In this document: positions 18,725 to 28,418 of the stretch, piece by piece | Numbering within the stretch: the stretch's first letter is position 1 | How the letters are laid out: each line of letters begins with the position of its first letter | Source of the DNA: Paraburkholderia sp. BCC1885 | GTDB taxonomy: Bacteria > Pseudomonadota > Gammaproteobacteria > Burkholderiales > Burkholderiaceae | Length of the DNA stretch: 64,000 bases | NCBI RefSeq assembly: GCF_900996235.1 | Contig: NZ_CAAJGM010000044.1 | Location: 124,001 to 188,000, forward strand | Reading direction: 5' to 3' | Notes under the pieces: generated by a model | The model's database searches: none | What the model saw: the letters and a program-made list of their open reading frames with translations, nothing else | What the model was told of the DNA's origin: nothing | Made by a program: the position numbers and the translations under genes

Positions 18725-19987
18725 ATGACTCGATCCGCATTTGCCCATGTCGACGGCGTTTTGCACGCTGAAGGCGTGTCCGCCGTCTCGCTCGCCGAAC
18801 AGTTCGGCACGCCGCTGTACGTCTACTCGCGCGCCGCCTTGACCGACGCCTGGCAAGCCTACGCCGGCGCCTGCGCGGGCCGGCGCGCCACCGTCCACGC
18901 GGCCGTCAAGGCGAACAGCAATCTGGCGGTGCTGAACGTATTCGCGCGGCTCGGCGCGAGCTTCGATATCGTCTCGGCCGGCGAACTGGCGCGTGTGCTG
19001 GCTGCCGGCGGCAAGGCTGAAAACACGGTGTTTTCCGGCGTCGGCAAGAGCGTCGCGGAAATGCGCGAGGCGCTCGAAGCGGGCGTGAAGTGCTTCAATG
19101 TCGAATCGATTCCCGAGCTCGATCGTCTGAATGCCGTGGCCGCTTCGGTGGGCAAGACGGCGCCGGTGTCGTTGCGCGTCAATCCCGACGTCGATGCGAA
19201 AACGCATCCATATATCTCCACTGGCCTGAAGTCGAACAAGTTCGGCATCGCCTTCGACGAGGCGCGCGCCGCCTATCGTGCAGCCGCCGCCATGACGCAT
19301 CTGCGCGTGGTGGGAATCGACTGCCATATCGGCTCGCAGATCACCGAAATCGAGCCGTATCTCGACGCCGTGGACAAGCTGCTCGAACTGGTCACGCAGA
19401 TCGAAACGGACGGTGTGACGATTCACCATGTCGACGTCGGCGGTGGCCTCGGCATTACTTACGACGACGAAACGCCACCGGACATCGGCGAGTTCGTGCG
19501 CACGGTGCTCGATCGGATCGAATCGCGCGGTCACGGCCATCGTGAAGTGTATTTCGAGCCGGGCCGCTCGCTGGTCGGCAACGCCGGCATTCTGCTGACG
19601 CGCGTCGAGTATCTGAAGCCCGGCGCGGAAAAGAATTTCGCCATCGTCGACGCGGCCATGAACGATCTCGCGCGTCCGGCCATGTATCAGGCGTATCACG
19701 GCATCGAACCGGTCGTGCAGCGCGATGTCCCGTCGCACGTCTACGACGTGGTGGGTCCGGTCTGCGAAAGCGGCGACTGGCTCGGCCGCGAACGGCTGCT
19801 GGCAATCGAGCCGGGCGACCTGCTCGCCGTGCGCTCGGCCGGCGCATACGGCTTCGTGATGAGTTCGAATTACAACACGCGTGGCCGCGCGGCCGAAGTC
19901 ATGGTCGACGGCGACAAGGCGTATGTGGTCCGCGCGCGCGAAGAGGTCAGGCAGTTGTTCGCCGGAGAAACGATTCTGCCGGCCTAA
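18725..19987 (+). CDS. lysA: Diaminopimelate decarboxylase LysA
   Basis: 420 aa. It is a fold-III PLP enzyme: the PLP lysine is in HAAVKANSN (K62), followed by CHIGSQI, the phosphate-binding GGGLGI, EPGRSLVGNAG and the partner-subunit cysteine motif CESGDWLGRER. It decarboxylates meso-diaminopimelate to L-lysine, the last step of lysine synthesis. It begins 9 bp after lptM, so they are probably co-transcribed. It converges on msrQ with only 6 bp between the stop codons. Confidence 0.97.
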   Translation: MTRSAFAHVDGVLHAEGVSAVSLAEQFGTPLYVYSRAALTDAWQAYAGACAGRRATVHAAVKANSNLAVLNVFARLGASFDIVSAGELARVLAAGGKAENTVFSGVGKSVAEMREALEAGVKCFNVESIPELDRLNAVAASVGKTAPVSLRVNPDVDAKTHPYISTGLKSNKFGIAFDEARAAYRAAAAMTHLRVVGIDCHIGSQITEIEPYLDAVDKLLELVTQIETDGVTIHHVDVGGGLGITYDDETPPDIGEFVRTVLDRIESRGHGHREVYFEPGRSLVGNAGILLTRVEYLKPGAEKNFAIVDAAMNDLARPAMYQAYHGIEPVVQRDVPSHVYDVVGPVCESGDWLGRERLLAIEPGDLLAVRSAGAYGFVMSSNYNTRGRAAEVMVDGDKAYVVRAREEVRQLFAGETILPA

Positions 19988-19993
19988 GCGAGG

Positions 19994-20692
19994 TCAACGC
20001 CTCCTGTCGCGCAACCACAGCAGCACCCGCCATCCCAGTAACACCACCATGATCGCGCCGTAGATCTTCGGCAAAAGCAGGTCGTGCTTGCCGGACTTCA
20101 TCCACCAGAAGTGCAGGATCGCGAGCACGCCGGCGGCGTAGATCGCACGGTGCAGCGTCTGCCAGCGGCGTCCCAGTTTCCTCACCATTGCGCGCGGCGA
20201 GGTGACGGCCAGCGCAATCAGCAGCACGAATGCCGCGAAGCCCACCATGATGAACGGGCGCTTGCCGATATCCTTCAGAATCGCCGCGACATCGAACCAC
20301 TTGTCGAACCACAGATAAGTCGTGAAATGCAGCGCGGCATAGAAGAAGGCGTACAGGCCGAGCATGCGCCGGAACCGCACCAGCGCGCTCACGCCCGTCA
20401 GCCGGCGCAGCGGCGTCACGGCGAGCGTGATGCACAGGAATACGAGCGTCCACAGCCCCGTTGAGCGCGTGATGAATTCGATCGGATTGGCGCCGAGCCG
20501 GTCGGTCAAACCGAACAACACGATGCGCGCGAGCGGATATAACGCCGCCACGAACGCGGCGACCTTCGCCGGCACCACCCAGCGGGCGCCCGCCGCCACG
20601 GGGCGCTTCACAGCGGAAGGCGGCTGCGGCTGCGGCTGCGGCTGCGCGCCAGGTTTAGCCGCAGTTTGCGTCGTCGTTTCGGAAGATGCCAT
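19994..20692 (-). CDS. msrQ: MsrQ, haem-binding membrane subunit of the MsrPQ system
   Basis: 232 aa from the ATG at 20692, with GGGAAAGG just upstream. After a Pro/Gln-rich cytoplasmic start it has about six membrane segments of the ferric-reductase-like type, with histidines in YAALHFTTY, WQTLHRAIY and LAILHFWW positioned to bind haem b. MsrQ takes electrons from the respiratory chain or flavin reductase and delivers them to periplasmic MsrP. It begins 12 bp after the msrP stop. Confidence 0.93.
   Translation of the reverse strand: MASSETTTQTAAKPGAQPQPQPQPPSAVKRPVAAGARWVVPAKVAAFVAALYPLARIVLFGLTDRLGANPIEFITRSTGLWTLVFLCITLAVTPLRRLTGVSALVRFRRMLGLYAFFYAALHFTTYLWFDKWFDVAAILKDIGKRPFIMVGFAAFVLLIALAVTSPRAMVRKLGRRWQTLHRAIYAAGVLAILHFWWMKSGKHDLLLPKIYGAIMVVLLGWRVLLWLRDRRR
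20622..20645. repeat. Hexanucleotide repeat (GGCTGC)x4 in msrQ
   Basis: Four exact GGCTGC units encode alternating Pro-Gln in the cytoplasmic N-terminus of MsrQ. Copy-number change would stay in frame. Confidence 0.8.
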
Positions 20693-20704
20693 CACCTTTC
20701 CCGC

Positions 20705-21700
20705 TCAGAAATTCTTCTTCAGGTCCATGCCCTGGTACAGCGAGGCAACCTGATCGCCGTAGCCGTTGAACATCAACGTCTTGCGCTTGGGCGTGAAAAA
20801 GCCGTCTTCACCGATGCGCCGCTCCGTGGCCTGGCTCCAGCGCGGGTGATCGACATTCGGATTCACGTTCGAGTAAAAGCCGTATTCGGTTGGCGCGTAG
20901 ACATTCCAACTGGTGGCCGGCTGCTTGTCGACAAAACGGATCTTCACCAGCGATTTGCCGCTCTTGAAGCCGTATTTCCACGGCACGATGATCCGCAGCG
21001 GCGCGCCGTTCTGATTGCGCAGCACTTCGCCGTACATGCCGACCGTCAGCAGCGTCAGCGGATTCATCGCCTCATCCATGCGCAGTCCTTCGGAATACGG
21101 CCAGTCCAGAATTGGCGTGGACAGACCCGGCATCTGCGACGGATCGGCCAGCGTGATGAACTGCACGTATTTGGCATTGCCAGTGGGCTGCGCGCGCTTG
21201 ATCAGCTCCGATAGCGGAAAGCCGATCCACGGCATCACCATCGACCACCCTTCGACGCAGCGGTGCCGGTAGACGCGCTCTTCGAGCGGCGCCATCTTCA
21301 GCAGATCGTCGAGGTCGTACACCTTGGCGTTCTTCACCTCGCCTTCGACACTCACCCGCCACGGACGCGGCCGCAATGTGCCGGCGTTTTGCGCGGGGTC
21401 GCTCTTGTCGGTGCCGAATTCGTAGAAGTTGTTGTAGGTGGTTATGTCCTTGTAAGGTGATACCTTGTCCTGCGCAACGAACTTCGGATTGGTCTTCGCC
21501 GCCAGCTTCGGCCCCTTGGCATCCGGGGAGGTGTACATGGCATACGCCTCGCCGCTCGTGCCCATCAGACTGCCCACCGCCAGCGCGCCGGCCGCCCGCA
21601 GCACGCGCCGCCGGTTCTCGTACACGATTTGCGGCGTGATTTCGCTACGGGCGATGTCGTCGCCCTGCAATGCAATTCGCTCGCTCCGCTTGATCCACAT
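20705..21700 (-). CDS. msrP: MsrP, periplasmic protein-methionine-sulfoxide reductase catalytic subunit
   Basis: 331 aa. The N-terminus has a Tat-type signal (twin arginines at 30-32, [11 protein letters not shown], with cleavage near EAYA), needed to export a folded molybdenum cofactor protein. The molybdopterin-binding oxidoreductase domain carries [10 protein letters not shown], whose Cys148 should ligate molybdenum. It repairs oxidised methionines in periplasmic proteins with electrons from MsrQ, which is encoded immediately downstream. Confidence 0.95.
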   Translation of the reverse strand: MWIKRSERIALQGDDIARSEITPQIVYENRRRVLRAAGALAVGSLMGTSGEAYAMYTSPDAKGPKLAAKTNPKFVAQDKVSPYKDITTYNNFYEFGTDKSDPAQNAGTLRPRPWRVSVEGEVKNAKVYDLDDLLKMAPLEERVYRHRCVEGWSMVMPWIGFPLSELIKRAQPTGNAKYVQFITLADPSQMPGLSTPILDWPYSEGLRMDEAMNPLTLLTVGMYGEVLRNQNGAPLRIIVPWKYGFKSGKSLVKIRFVDKQPATSWNVYAPTEYGFYSNVNPNVDHPRWSQATERRIGEDGFFTPKRKTLMFNGYGDQVASLYQGMDLKKNF

Positions 21701-21810
21701 AGTGCTGCTCCTGGTGGCCCGAGGGCCGCTTCAATAATCGTTCGACTGCTGATTCCGGGTCCTGTTCTAACGAACACCCTGGGAGCACAGATATTCCCGC
21801 GCCAAAGAAA

Positions 21811-21840
21811 AAACCGCCGGTGCGGAGCACACGGCGGTTC
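21811..21840 (-). terminator. Intrinsic terminator after ccsA
   Basis: Stem AACCGCCG / CGGCGGTT, with a partly paired inner part, is followed leftward by a run of seven T and CTTT. It lies 25 bases past the ccsA stop. Confidence 0.85.
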
Positions 21841-21864
21841 TTGGTCGGTCTGGAACGGCGAATA

Positions 21865-23079
21865 TTACAGCTTGCCGTAGCTATGCAGCCCGGAGAGGAA
21901 CATATTGACGCCAAGGAACGCGAAGGTCGTCACCAGCAGGCCGGTCAGCGCCCACCAGGCGGCGACGGCGCCGCGCAGGCCCTTCATGAGCCGCATGTGC
22001 AGCCAGGCCGCATAGTTCAGCCAGACGATCAGCGCCCACGTTTCCTTCGGATCCCAGCTCCAGTAGCCGCCCCAGGCCTGAGCCGCCCACAGCGCGCCGA
22101 GGATCGTGGCAATCGTGAAGAACGCGAAACCGACCGCGATCGACTTGTACATCAGGTCGTCGAGCACGTCGAGCGGCGGCAGGCGGTCGGCCAACATGCC
22201 GTGTTCCTTGACGAGATACGCCACGCCGACCATCGCCGACAGCGCAAAACTGCCGTAGCCGATGAAATTGGCCGGCACGTGGATCTTCATCCACCAGCTT
22301 TGCAGCGCCGGCACGAGCGGCTGGATCTGCTGGGCGTCGCGCGAAATCGAGTACCACATCAGGAAGCCGACCGCGGCGCTGATCACCAGCAGCACGAACG
22401 CGCCAAGCGCGCGGGTATTGTAGTGCCGCTCGTAGTACAGGTAGAACAGCGCGGTGATCAGGCTGAACAGCACGAATACTTCGTACAGGTTCGAGATGGG
22501 GATATGACCGACGTCCGCGCCGATCAGATACGACTCGTACCAGCGCACCATCAGGCCGACGAAGCCCATCAGCACGGCGGCCCAGGTCATCTTCGAACCG
22601 ATTGCGGCGCCGGTGGGCGAGCGCGACAGCAGGCCGATCCAGTAGAACAGCGTGGCCAGCACGAACAGCGCGCTCATCCATAAGATAGCGGACTGGCTCG
22701 ACAGGAAGTATTTGAGGAAGAACGCGCTATCGGCCCGCGCCAGGTCGCCCTGATAGACCTGGATGGCGAACAGCGACAGCACCGCGATACCCGCGATCAG
22801 CAGCCGCACCGGTTTCCAGCGCCAGCCGAGCGTGACAAAAACCGGCACCGCGCACACCAGCACCAGCTTGTCGTAGTAATTCATGAACGGGTGATAGCGC
22901 GACAGCGCGAAACCCACGCCCGCGACCATCGCCAGCGCGAACAGCCAGTCGAATGCACCGAGGCGCTTGAAGAACGGCCGCTCGTCGAACAGCGCGGGCT
23001 GCGGCTCCGGCTGGCTTGCCGCGTTCTTGGCCGGCGCGTTGCTGCGCGAGGGGGAAGAGGAAACCTGAGTCAAGTCCAT
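21865..23079 (-). CDS. ccsA: System II cytochrome c synthetase subunit CcsA (ResC-type; often named CcsB in this group)
   Basis: 404 aa, about eight or nine membrane segments. The haem-handling tryptophan-rich WWD motif reads WGGYWSWDPKETW near residue 325, and external histidines occur in KIHVPAN and WLHMRL. With Ccs1 it exports haem and attaches it to CXXCH motifs of apocytochromes in the periplasm. It begins 4 bp after the ccs1 stop and is followed by a terminator, so the two form a two-gene operon. Confidence 0.95.
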   Translation of the reverse strand: MDLTQVSSSPSRSNAPAKNAASQPEPQPALFDERPFFKRLGAFDWLFALAMVAGVGFALSRYHPFMNYYDKLVLVCAVPVFVTLGWRWKPVRLLIAGIAVLSLFAIQVYQGDLARADSAFFLKYFLSSQSAILWMSALFVLATLFYWIGLLSRSPTGAAIGSKMTWAAVLMGFVGLMVRWYESYLIGADVGHIPISNLYEVFVLFSLITALFYLYYERHYNTRALGAFVLLVISAAVGFLMWYSISRDAQQIQPLVPALQSWWMKIHVPANFIGYGSFALSAMVGVAYLVKEHGMLADRLPPLDVLDDLMYKSIAVGFAFFTIATILGALWAAQAWGGYWSWDPKETWALIVWLNYAAWLHMRLMKGLRGAVAAWWALTGLLVTTFAFLGVNMFLSGLHSYGKL

Positions 23080-23083
23080 GATC

Positions 23084-25291
23084 TTACCGGGTCGAATCCT
23101 GTGAGCCTACGGACGATCCGGCACCGGGGGTGCCGGCCTGGTCGGTTGCATCGCTGGGCCTGGCGCCCAGCGTAGCGCCGACGGTATCGCGCGTCTGGGC
23201 AAACTCCTTGTCGAAGTCGAACGTCTTGCGCGCGCTCGACATCGCCATCACGACGTTCGTACCGTGCCCGGTATCCTTGATCCAGAACCACAGACGCCGT
23301 TCACGGACGTAGAACATCGAGAAGATGCCCAATACGAGGAGCAGGCTGCCAAGATACACGACTTTTTTGCCCGGCGCGCGCGTCAACTGAAATACCGAAG
23401 CCTGCACCTGCCTAAATGAGTCGAGTTGTAAATAAACCGGCGAACCATACAAAAAACTGTCGGAAATCGCGTTGATCGAGCTCTGGATGAACCGGCTGGT
23501 CTCCGCCGACGGCGTCATGTCCGGCTCGCCGGCCTGCTCACGGGCCAGTTGCCACAGATCCCACGTCGAGCCTTCGAGCATGCGCAGCAGCAGCGAAGCG
23601 GCCTTTTCCTGCTCGGGCTTGGGCACCGAATGGTCGATAAACGCCGCGATGGCCTGGAAGCCGCCAATGTTCTGGTCGCCCTGCACGACGCCGACGCTAT
23701 TGTCCGCGCCCGCAAAGAGGGTCAGGACGCGCAACGCGCTTTCTTCCAGATGCTGCTGGAGATCCGCATTGGAAGACGGCACCGAGCGCTGCGCGAAACG
23801 GTGTGCCGCAGCGGCGCGCATGGCCGGATTTTCGAGCACGGCGCGTAGGTTCATCCATTCCTTGACGGTGCCGCCCTGGTCGGCGGGAATGCGCAGGTAG
23901 CGGAACGGGTCGTCCGGATTGACGCGCATGCCGGCGAGGAACATCTTCTCGCCGCTGACGTCGACCGGCAGCATGTAGTTGTTGTACTCGCGCGCCTGGC
24001 CGTCCTTGCCGCGCACCTTGTACTGCACCGACGGGCCGACGTTATGCAGATCCAGCGGCTTCGAGGTCTTGGCGCCCGAGCCGAGCCGTTCGTCGAAGGC
24101 TTCCTTGAGCGTCTGATGCGCGACACCGCGCGCGTCGTTGGCGCCGCTGCCGTTCGAGACGTTTTCGACGTTGATGGCGCGGAAATCGGCGAATTCGATG
24201 GTCTGGCCGTCCGCGCCCGGCACGGCGTTGCCGAGCGGCGCCGAATTGCCGATCGTGCCGCCGAACGGCGCGGACTTCGCGGTGTTACCCGTCATCGGAT
24301 ACGCGGTCATCTGCATCTGCGAGCCGCCGTCCTGGAAGCTCGACTGGTAGATCGACACGCCGTCGTACTCGAACGGCTTGTTCACTTCGACCCGCGCCGG
24401 GGTCTTCGCGCCGGTCTTGTGATCGATCACGACGATGTCGCTCGCGAACAGCTTCGGCATGCCCGTTGAGTAATAGTCGACGATGAACTTGTTCAGCTGG
24501 ATCGAGAACGGCAGGTCCTGGATCAGCGAACCGTTCGGCTGGTTCAGGATCGCCGTCGACACATGCTCGCCTTCCGGCACCCACGCGTAACCGCGGAAGG
24601 TCGGATTCGATTCGGACAGACGATGCTCGGGCGCAATGTCGTTGATCACCGAATTGCTGTTGATGGGCGTCTTGTTGAACATCCACATCTGCAGCTTGAT
24701 GGGCAGATTGCTGTCGAGCAGGCCGCCGAGGCAAATGATGACAATTGCCAAATGGGCGGAGATATAACCCAGCTTGGTGAGCGCGCCGCGCTTGGCGGCG
24801 ATCAGCGTGGCGCCGTCCGACTCGCGCGTCACGAATTTGTAGCCGAGCCGGCCCGAGAGTTTCGCCAGCGTCGCCGTAGTCTCGGCGCGCGTGCCGCTCA
24901 CCTCGAACTCGCCCTTGTGGTGAAACGCGCGCAGGCTCGATTCGCGGACCTTGTCCTTCCAGCTCTTCATGTCGGCGACCATCTTGGGCGCATTGCGGAT
25001 CACGCACAGCGACACCGAGACCATCAGAAAGCCGAGGATCAGCATGAACCACCACGAGCTGTACACGGTGTACAGGCTCAGCGAGCGGAAGATGTCCGCC
25101 CAGAACGGCCCGAACTGATTGACGTAATTGGGATACGGATCGTCCTGCGTGAGGACGGTGCCGATGATGCTGGCGATCGACAAAATCACGAGCAACGAGA
25201 TGGCAAACCGCATCGAACTCAGCAGCTCGATGGCCCGGCGCATGGGTTGCTGGCCAGACTTGACTTCAATACCCGACGTGGTGACGCTCAT
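23084..25291 (-). CDS. ccs1: System II cytochrome c synthetase subunit Ccs1 (ResB family)
   Basis: 735 aa. Three N-terminal membrane segments (near 28-48, 75-97 and 180-200), a large periplasmic domain and one C-terminal membrane segment near 655-675 fit the ResB topology. A hydrophilic tail of about 60 residues ends the protein. ResB proteins hold apocytochrome and work with CcsA to join haem to it. The preceding gene encodes a dihaem cytochrome c4, a likely substrate, but a strong terminator separates them, so ccs1 needs its own promoter in 25292-25311 or further up. Confidence 0.95.
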   Translation of the reverse strand: MSVTTSGIEVKSGQQPMRRAIELLSSMRFAISLLVILSIASIIGTVLTQDDPYPNYVNQFGPFWADIFRSLSLYTVYSSWWFMLILGFLMVSVSLCVIRNAPKMVADMKSWKDKVRESSLRAFHHKGEFEVSGTRAETTATLAKLSGRLGYKFVTRESDGATLIAAKRGALTKLGYISAHLAIVIICLGGLLDSNLPIKLQMWMFNKTPINSNSVINDIAPEHRLSESNPTFRGYAWVPEGEHVSTAILNQPNGSLIQDLPFSIQLNKFIVDYYSTGMPKLFASDIVVIDHKTGAKTPARVEVNKPFEYDGVSIYQSSFQDGGSQMQMTAYPMTGNTAKSAPFGGTIGNSAPLGNAVPGADGQTIEFADFRAINVENVSNGSGANDARGVAHQTLKEAFDERLGSGAKTSKPLDLHNVGPSVQYKVRGKDGQAREYNNYMLPVDVSGEKMFLAGMRVNPDDPFRYLRIPADQGGTVKEWMNLRAVLENPAMRAAAAHRFAQRSVPSSNADLQQHLEESALRVLTLFAGADNSVGVVQGDQNIGGFQAIAAFIDHSVPKPEQEKAASLLLRMLEGSTWDLWQLAREQAGEPDMTPSAETSRFIQSSINAISDSFLYGSPVYLQLDSFRQVQASVFQLTRAPGKKVVYLGSLLLVLGIFSMFYVRERRLWFWIKDTGHGTNVVMAMSSARKTFDFDKEFAQTRDTVGATLGARPSDATDQAGTPGAGSSVGSQDSTR

Positions 25292-25311
25292 TCACACTCC
25301 GACAGAACAGC

Positions 25312-25368
25312 AAAAAAGGGTGAAAGGCCGCCGCTGACGCACGAAGCGCACGACGCCATCACCCTTTT
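25312..25368 (-). terminator. Intrinsic terminator after cytochrome c4 gene
   Basis: AAAAGGGTGA (25314-25323) pairs perfectly with TCACCCTTTT (25359-25368); read leftward it ends TTTTTT. The 35-base loop contains a smaller GCGC hairpin. Confidence 0.8.
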
Positions 25369-25418
25369 CTTGTTTTTCACCGGCCTCGCTGGACCGGTTG
25401 CATTTGCGTGCGGGCTTC

Positions 25419-26072
25419 CTAATGCAAGCCCGCGATGTAATCGGCGACGGCCTTGATATCGCTATCCGAGAGCCGCGACGCAATAGTGTGCATCGGGTCG
25501 CTATTGTTGCGCGCGCCCGGACCCTGCGTGAACGCGTTCAACTGCGCCACCGTGTAGTCAGCCCACTGCCCCGACAGCCGCGGATACTGCACCGGGATGC
25601 CCTGCCCCGTCGGCCCGTGGCAACTTGCGCAAGCCGGCACAGCCCGGTCGGCAATACCGCCGCGGTAAATCTTTTCCCCTAGCGGGACAGTGTTCTTGTT
25701 GTGTGCGTAACCCGGCTTCGGCGTCTGCGTCGCGAAATAAGCCGCGACGTTGACCATGTCCTGATTGGACAGCGGCGCCACCATGGCCGCCATAATCGCA
25801 TTATTGCGAGCGGGTTGCCTGGCGCCGGGCTGGGTTTTGAAATCCATCAACTGCTTGACGAGATATTCGGGATGCTGGCCGGCCAGCTTGGGATATGCCC
25901 CGCCGGTGCTATTGCCGTCGGCGCCGTGACACGACGCGCAAACCTGCGTCGCAATTGCCTGCCCCCGGTTGATGTCCGGTTTGCCCGGATCTGCTGCTCG
26001 CGCCTGAATTGCCAAAACTGAAAGACCTGCCGCTACTTGAAAAACCATCAGAGCTTTGCACAGTCGATTCAT
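25419..26072 (-). CDS. Dihaem cytochrome c4
   Basis: 217 aa from the ATG at 26072 (MNRLCKALM); a GTG two codons earlier is possible. A signal peptide ends at ARA (about residue 26). Two class I cytochrome c domains follow, each with CASCH (the first at 45-49, the second near 150), and downstream Met ligands in MAAMV and DPMHTIA. Cytochromes c4 are periplasmic electron carriers to terminal oxidases. Maturation by the CcsA/Ccs1 pair encoded next door is a reasonable inference. Confidence 0.93.
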   Translation of the reverse strand: MNRLCKALMVFQVAAGLSVLAIQARAADPGKPDINRGQAIATQVCASCHGADGNSTGGAYPKLAGQHPEYLVKQLMDFKTQPGARQPARNNAIMAAMVAPLSNQDMVNVAAYFATQTPKPGYAHNKNTVPLGEKIYRGGIADRAVPACASCHGPTGQGIPVQYPRLSGQWADYTVAQLNAFTQGPGARNNSDPMHTIASRLSDSDIKAVADYIAGLH

Positions 26073-26182
26073 TCGCACACCCTGTTTCGTCTTGTGGGAA
26101 TTAGAGGTTCTGCAAAACGACGGCGACCGACCTGTTGCAGAGGCACGCGCGCTGGCCCCTCAGGTCTTCAGTAAACCATCGT

Positions 26183-26192
26183 ATTGTACAAT
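26183..26192. promoter_or_regulatory. Palindromic ATTGTACAAT between divergent cytochrome c4 and engB genes
   Basis: Each strand reads TACAAT, a 5/6 match to a -10 box, so this palindrome could serve both divergent genes. Neither side has a clear -35 at the usual spacing. Confidence 0.35.
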
Positions 26193-26274
26193 AACTCGCT
26201 AATCGCTTAGACGCCAGTCGGGCTTGACCCGTCCCCACTCCGGGTTCCCCGGCGTCTCATATCCTGGTTCCCCC

Positions 26275-26940
26275 ATGTCTTCCTTCCTGCTTCACCAATC
26301 CCGCTTCTATACGACCGTCAATCACCTGCGTGATCTGCCGGCCACCGCGCAACCGGAAATTGCCTTCGCCGGACGCTCGAATGCGGGTAAATCGACGGCC
26401 ATCAATCTGCTGTGCAATCAGAAGCGGCTCGCCTTCGCCAGTAAGACGCCCGGCCGCACCCAGCACATCAATTATTTCTCGGTGGGACCGGCGGCGGAAC
26501 CGGTGGCGCATCTGGTGGATCTGCCCGGTTACGGCTACGCGGAAGTGCCGGGAGCGGCCAAGGCGCATTGGGAAGCGCTGCTGTCCACCTACCTGCAGTC
26601 GCGCTCGCAACTGCGCGGCATGATTCTGATGATGGATTCGCGCCGGCCGCTGACTGATCTGGACCGCCGCATGATCGAATGGTTTGCGCCGACCGGCAAG
26701 CCGATCCACACGCTGCTGACGAAGTGCGACAAATTGACTCGCCAGGAAAGCATCAATGCGCTGCGGGCCACCCAGAAGGGGCTGGCCGAATACAGCGCGG
26801 GCGGCTATCAGGGAGAATTGACCGTTCAGCTCTTTTCGGCCCTCAAGCGAATCGGGCTGGACGAAGCCCACGAACTGATCGAAGGCTGGCTGATCCCCAA
26901 GGACACGGCCGCCGCAGACGACGCAGCCGCCGCAGAATAG
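26275..26940 (+). CDS. engB: Ribosome-biogenesis GTPase EngB (YihA/YsxC)
   Basis: 221 aa from the ATG at 26275 ([15 protein letters not shown]), where homologues start; the 17 upstream codons of the open frame do not look conserved. GTPase motifs are G1 [10 protein letters not shown]2 TPGRTQ, G3 DLPGYGYA, G4 TKCDK and G5 in FSALKR. It helps late assembly of the 50S subunit. The C-terminus has an acidic Ala/Asp tail. No clear Shine-Dalgarno precedes the start. Confidence 0.95.
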   Translation: MSSFLLHQSRFYTTVNHLRDLPATAQPEIAFAGRSNAGKSTAINLLCNQKRLAFASKTPGRTQHINYFSVGPAAEPVAHLVDLPGYGYAEVPGAAKAHWEALLSTYLQSRSQLRGMILMMDSRRPLTDLDRRMIEWFAPTGKPIHTLLTKCDKLTRQESINALRATQKGLAEYSAGGYQGELTVQLFSALKRIGLDEAHELIEGWLIPKDTAAADDAAAAE

Positions 26941-28212
<1,272 letters not shown>

Positions 28213-28258
28213 CGGCTGCTCGGGCGCGGGTTTGCGCGCTGTGTCGATGCAGGAAGAC

Positions 28259-28295
28259 AGGCGGAGGTGCTGGAGACGGCGCCTTCGTTTTTTTT
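28259..28295 (+). terminator. Possible terminator after hemB
   Basis: A short AGGCG/CGCCT stem with a long loop is followed, two bases on, by eight or nine T, 75 bases past the hemB stop. The stem is weak, so the call rests mainly on the T-tract. Confidence 0.4.
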
Positions 28296-28418
28296 ATGAC
28301 CGCGTTTTGCTGGCGGTCGCGCATCGCGGTTGGTGCGATTGCCGCGAATCGTGCGATTCTCGCGCGCCGCCTGCCGCCCGCCGCTTGCCGTGGACACCGC
28401 GCGAGGCGTCCGCCCCGC

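Noticed and set aside
20622..20645. GGCTGC repeats in msrQ as a phase-variation switch
   Set aside because: The unit is six bases, so copy change keeps the frame, and only four copies are present.
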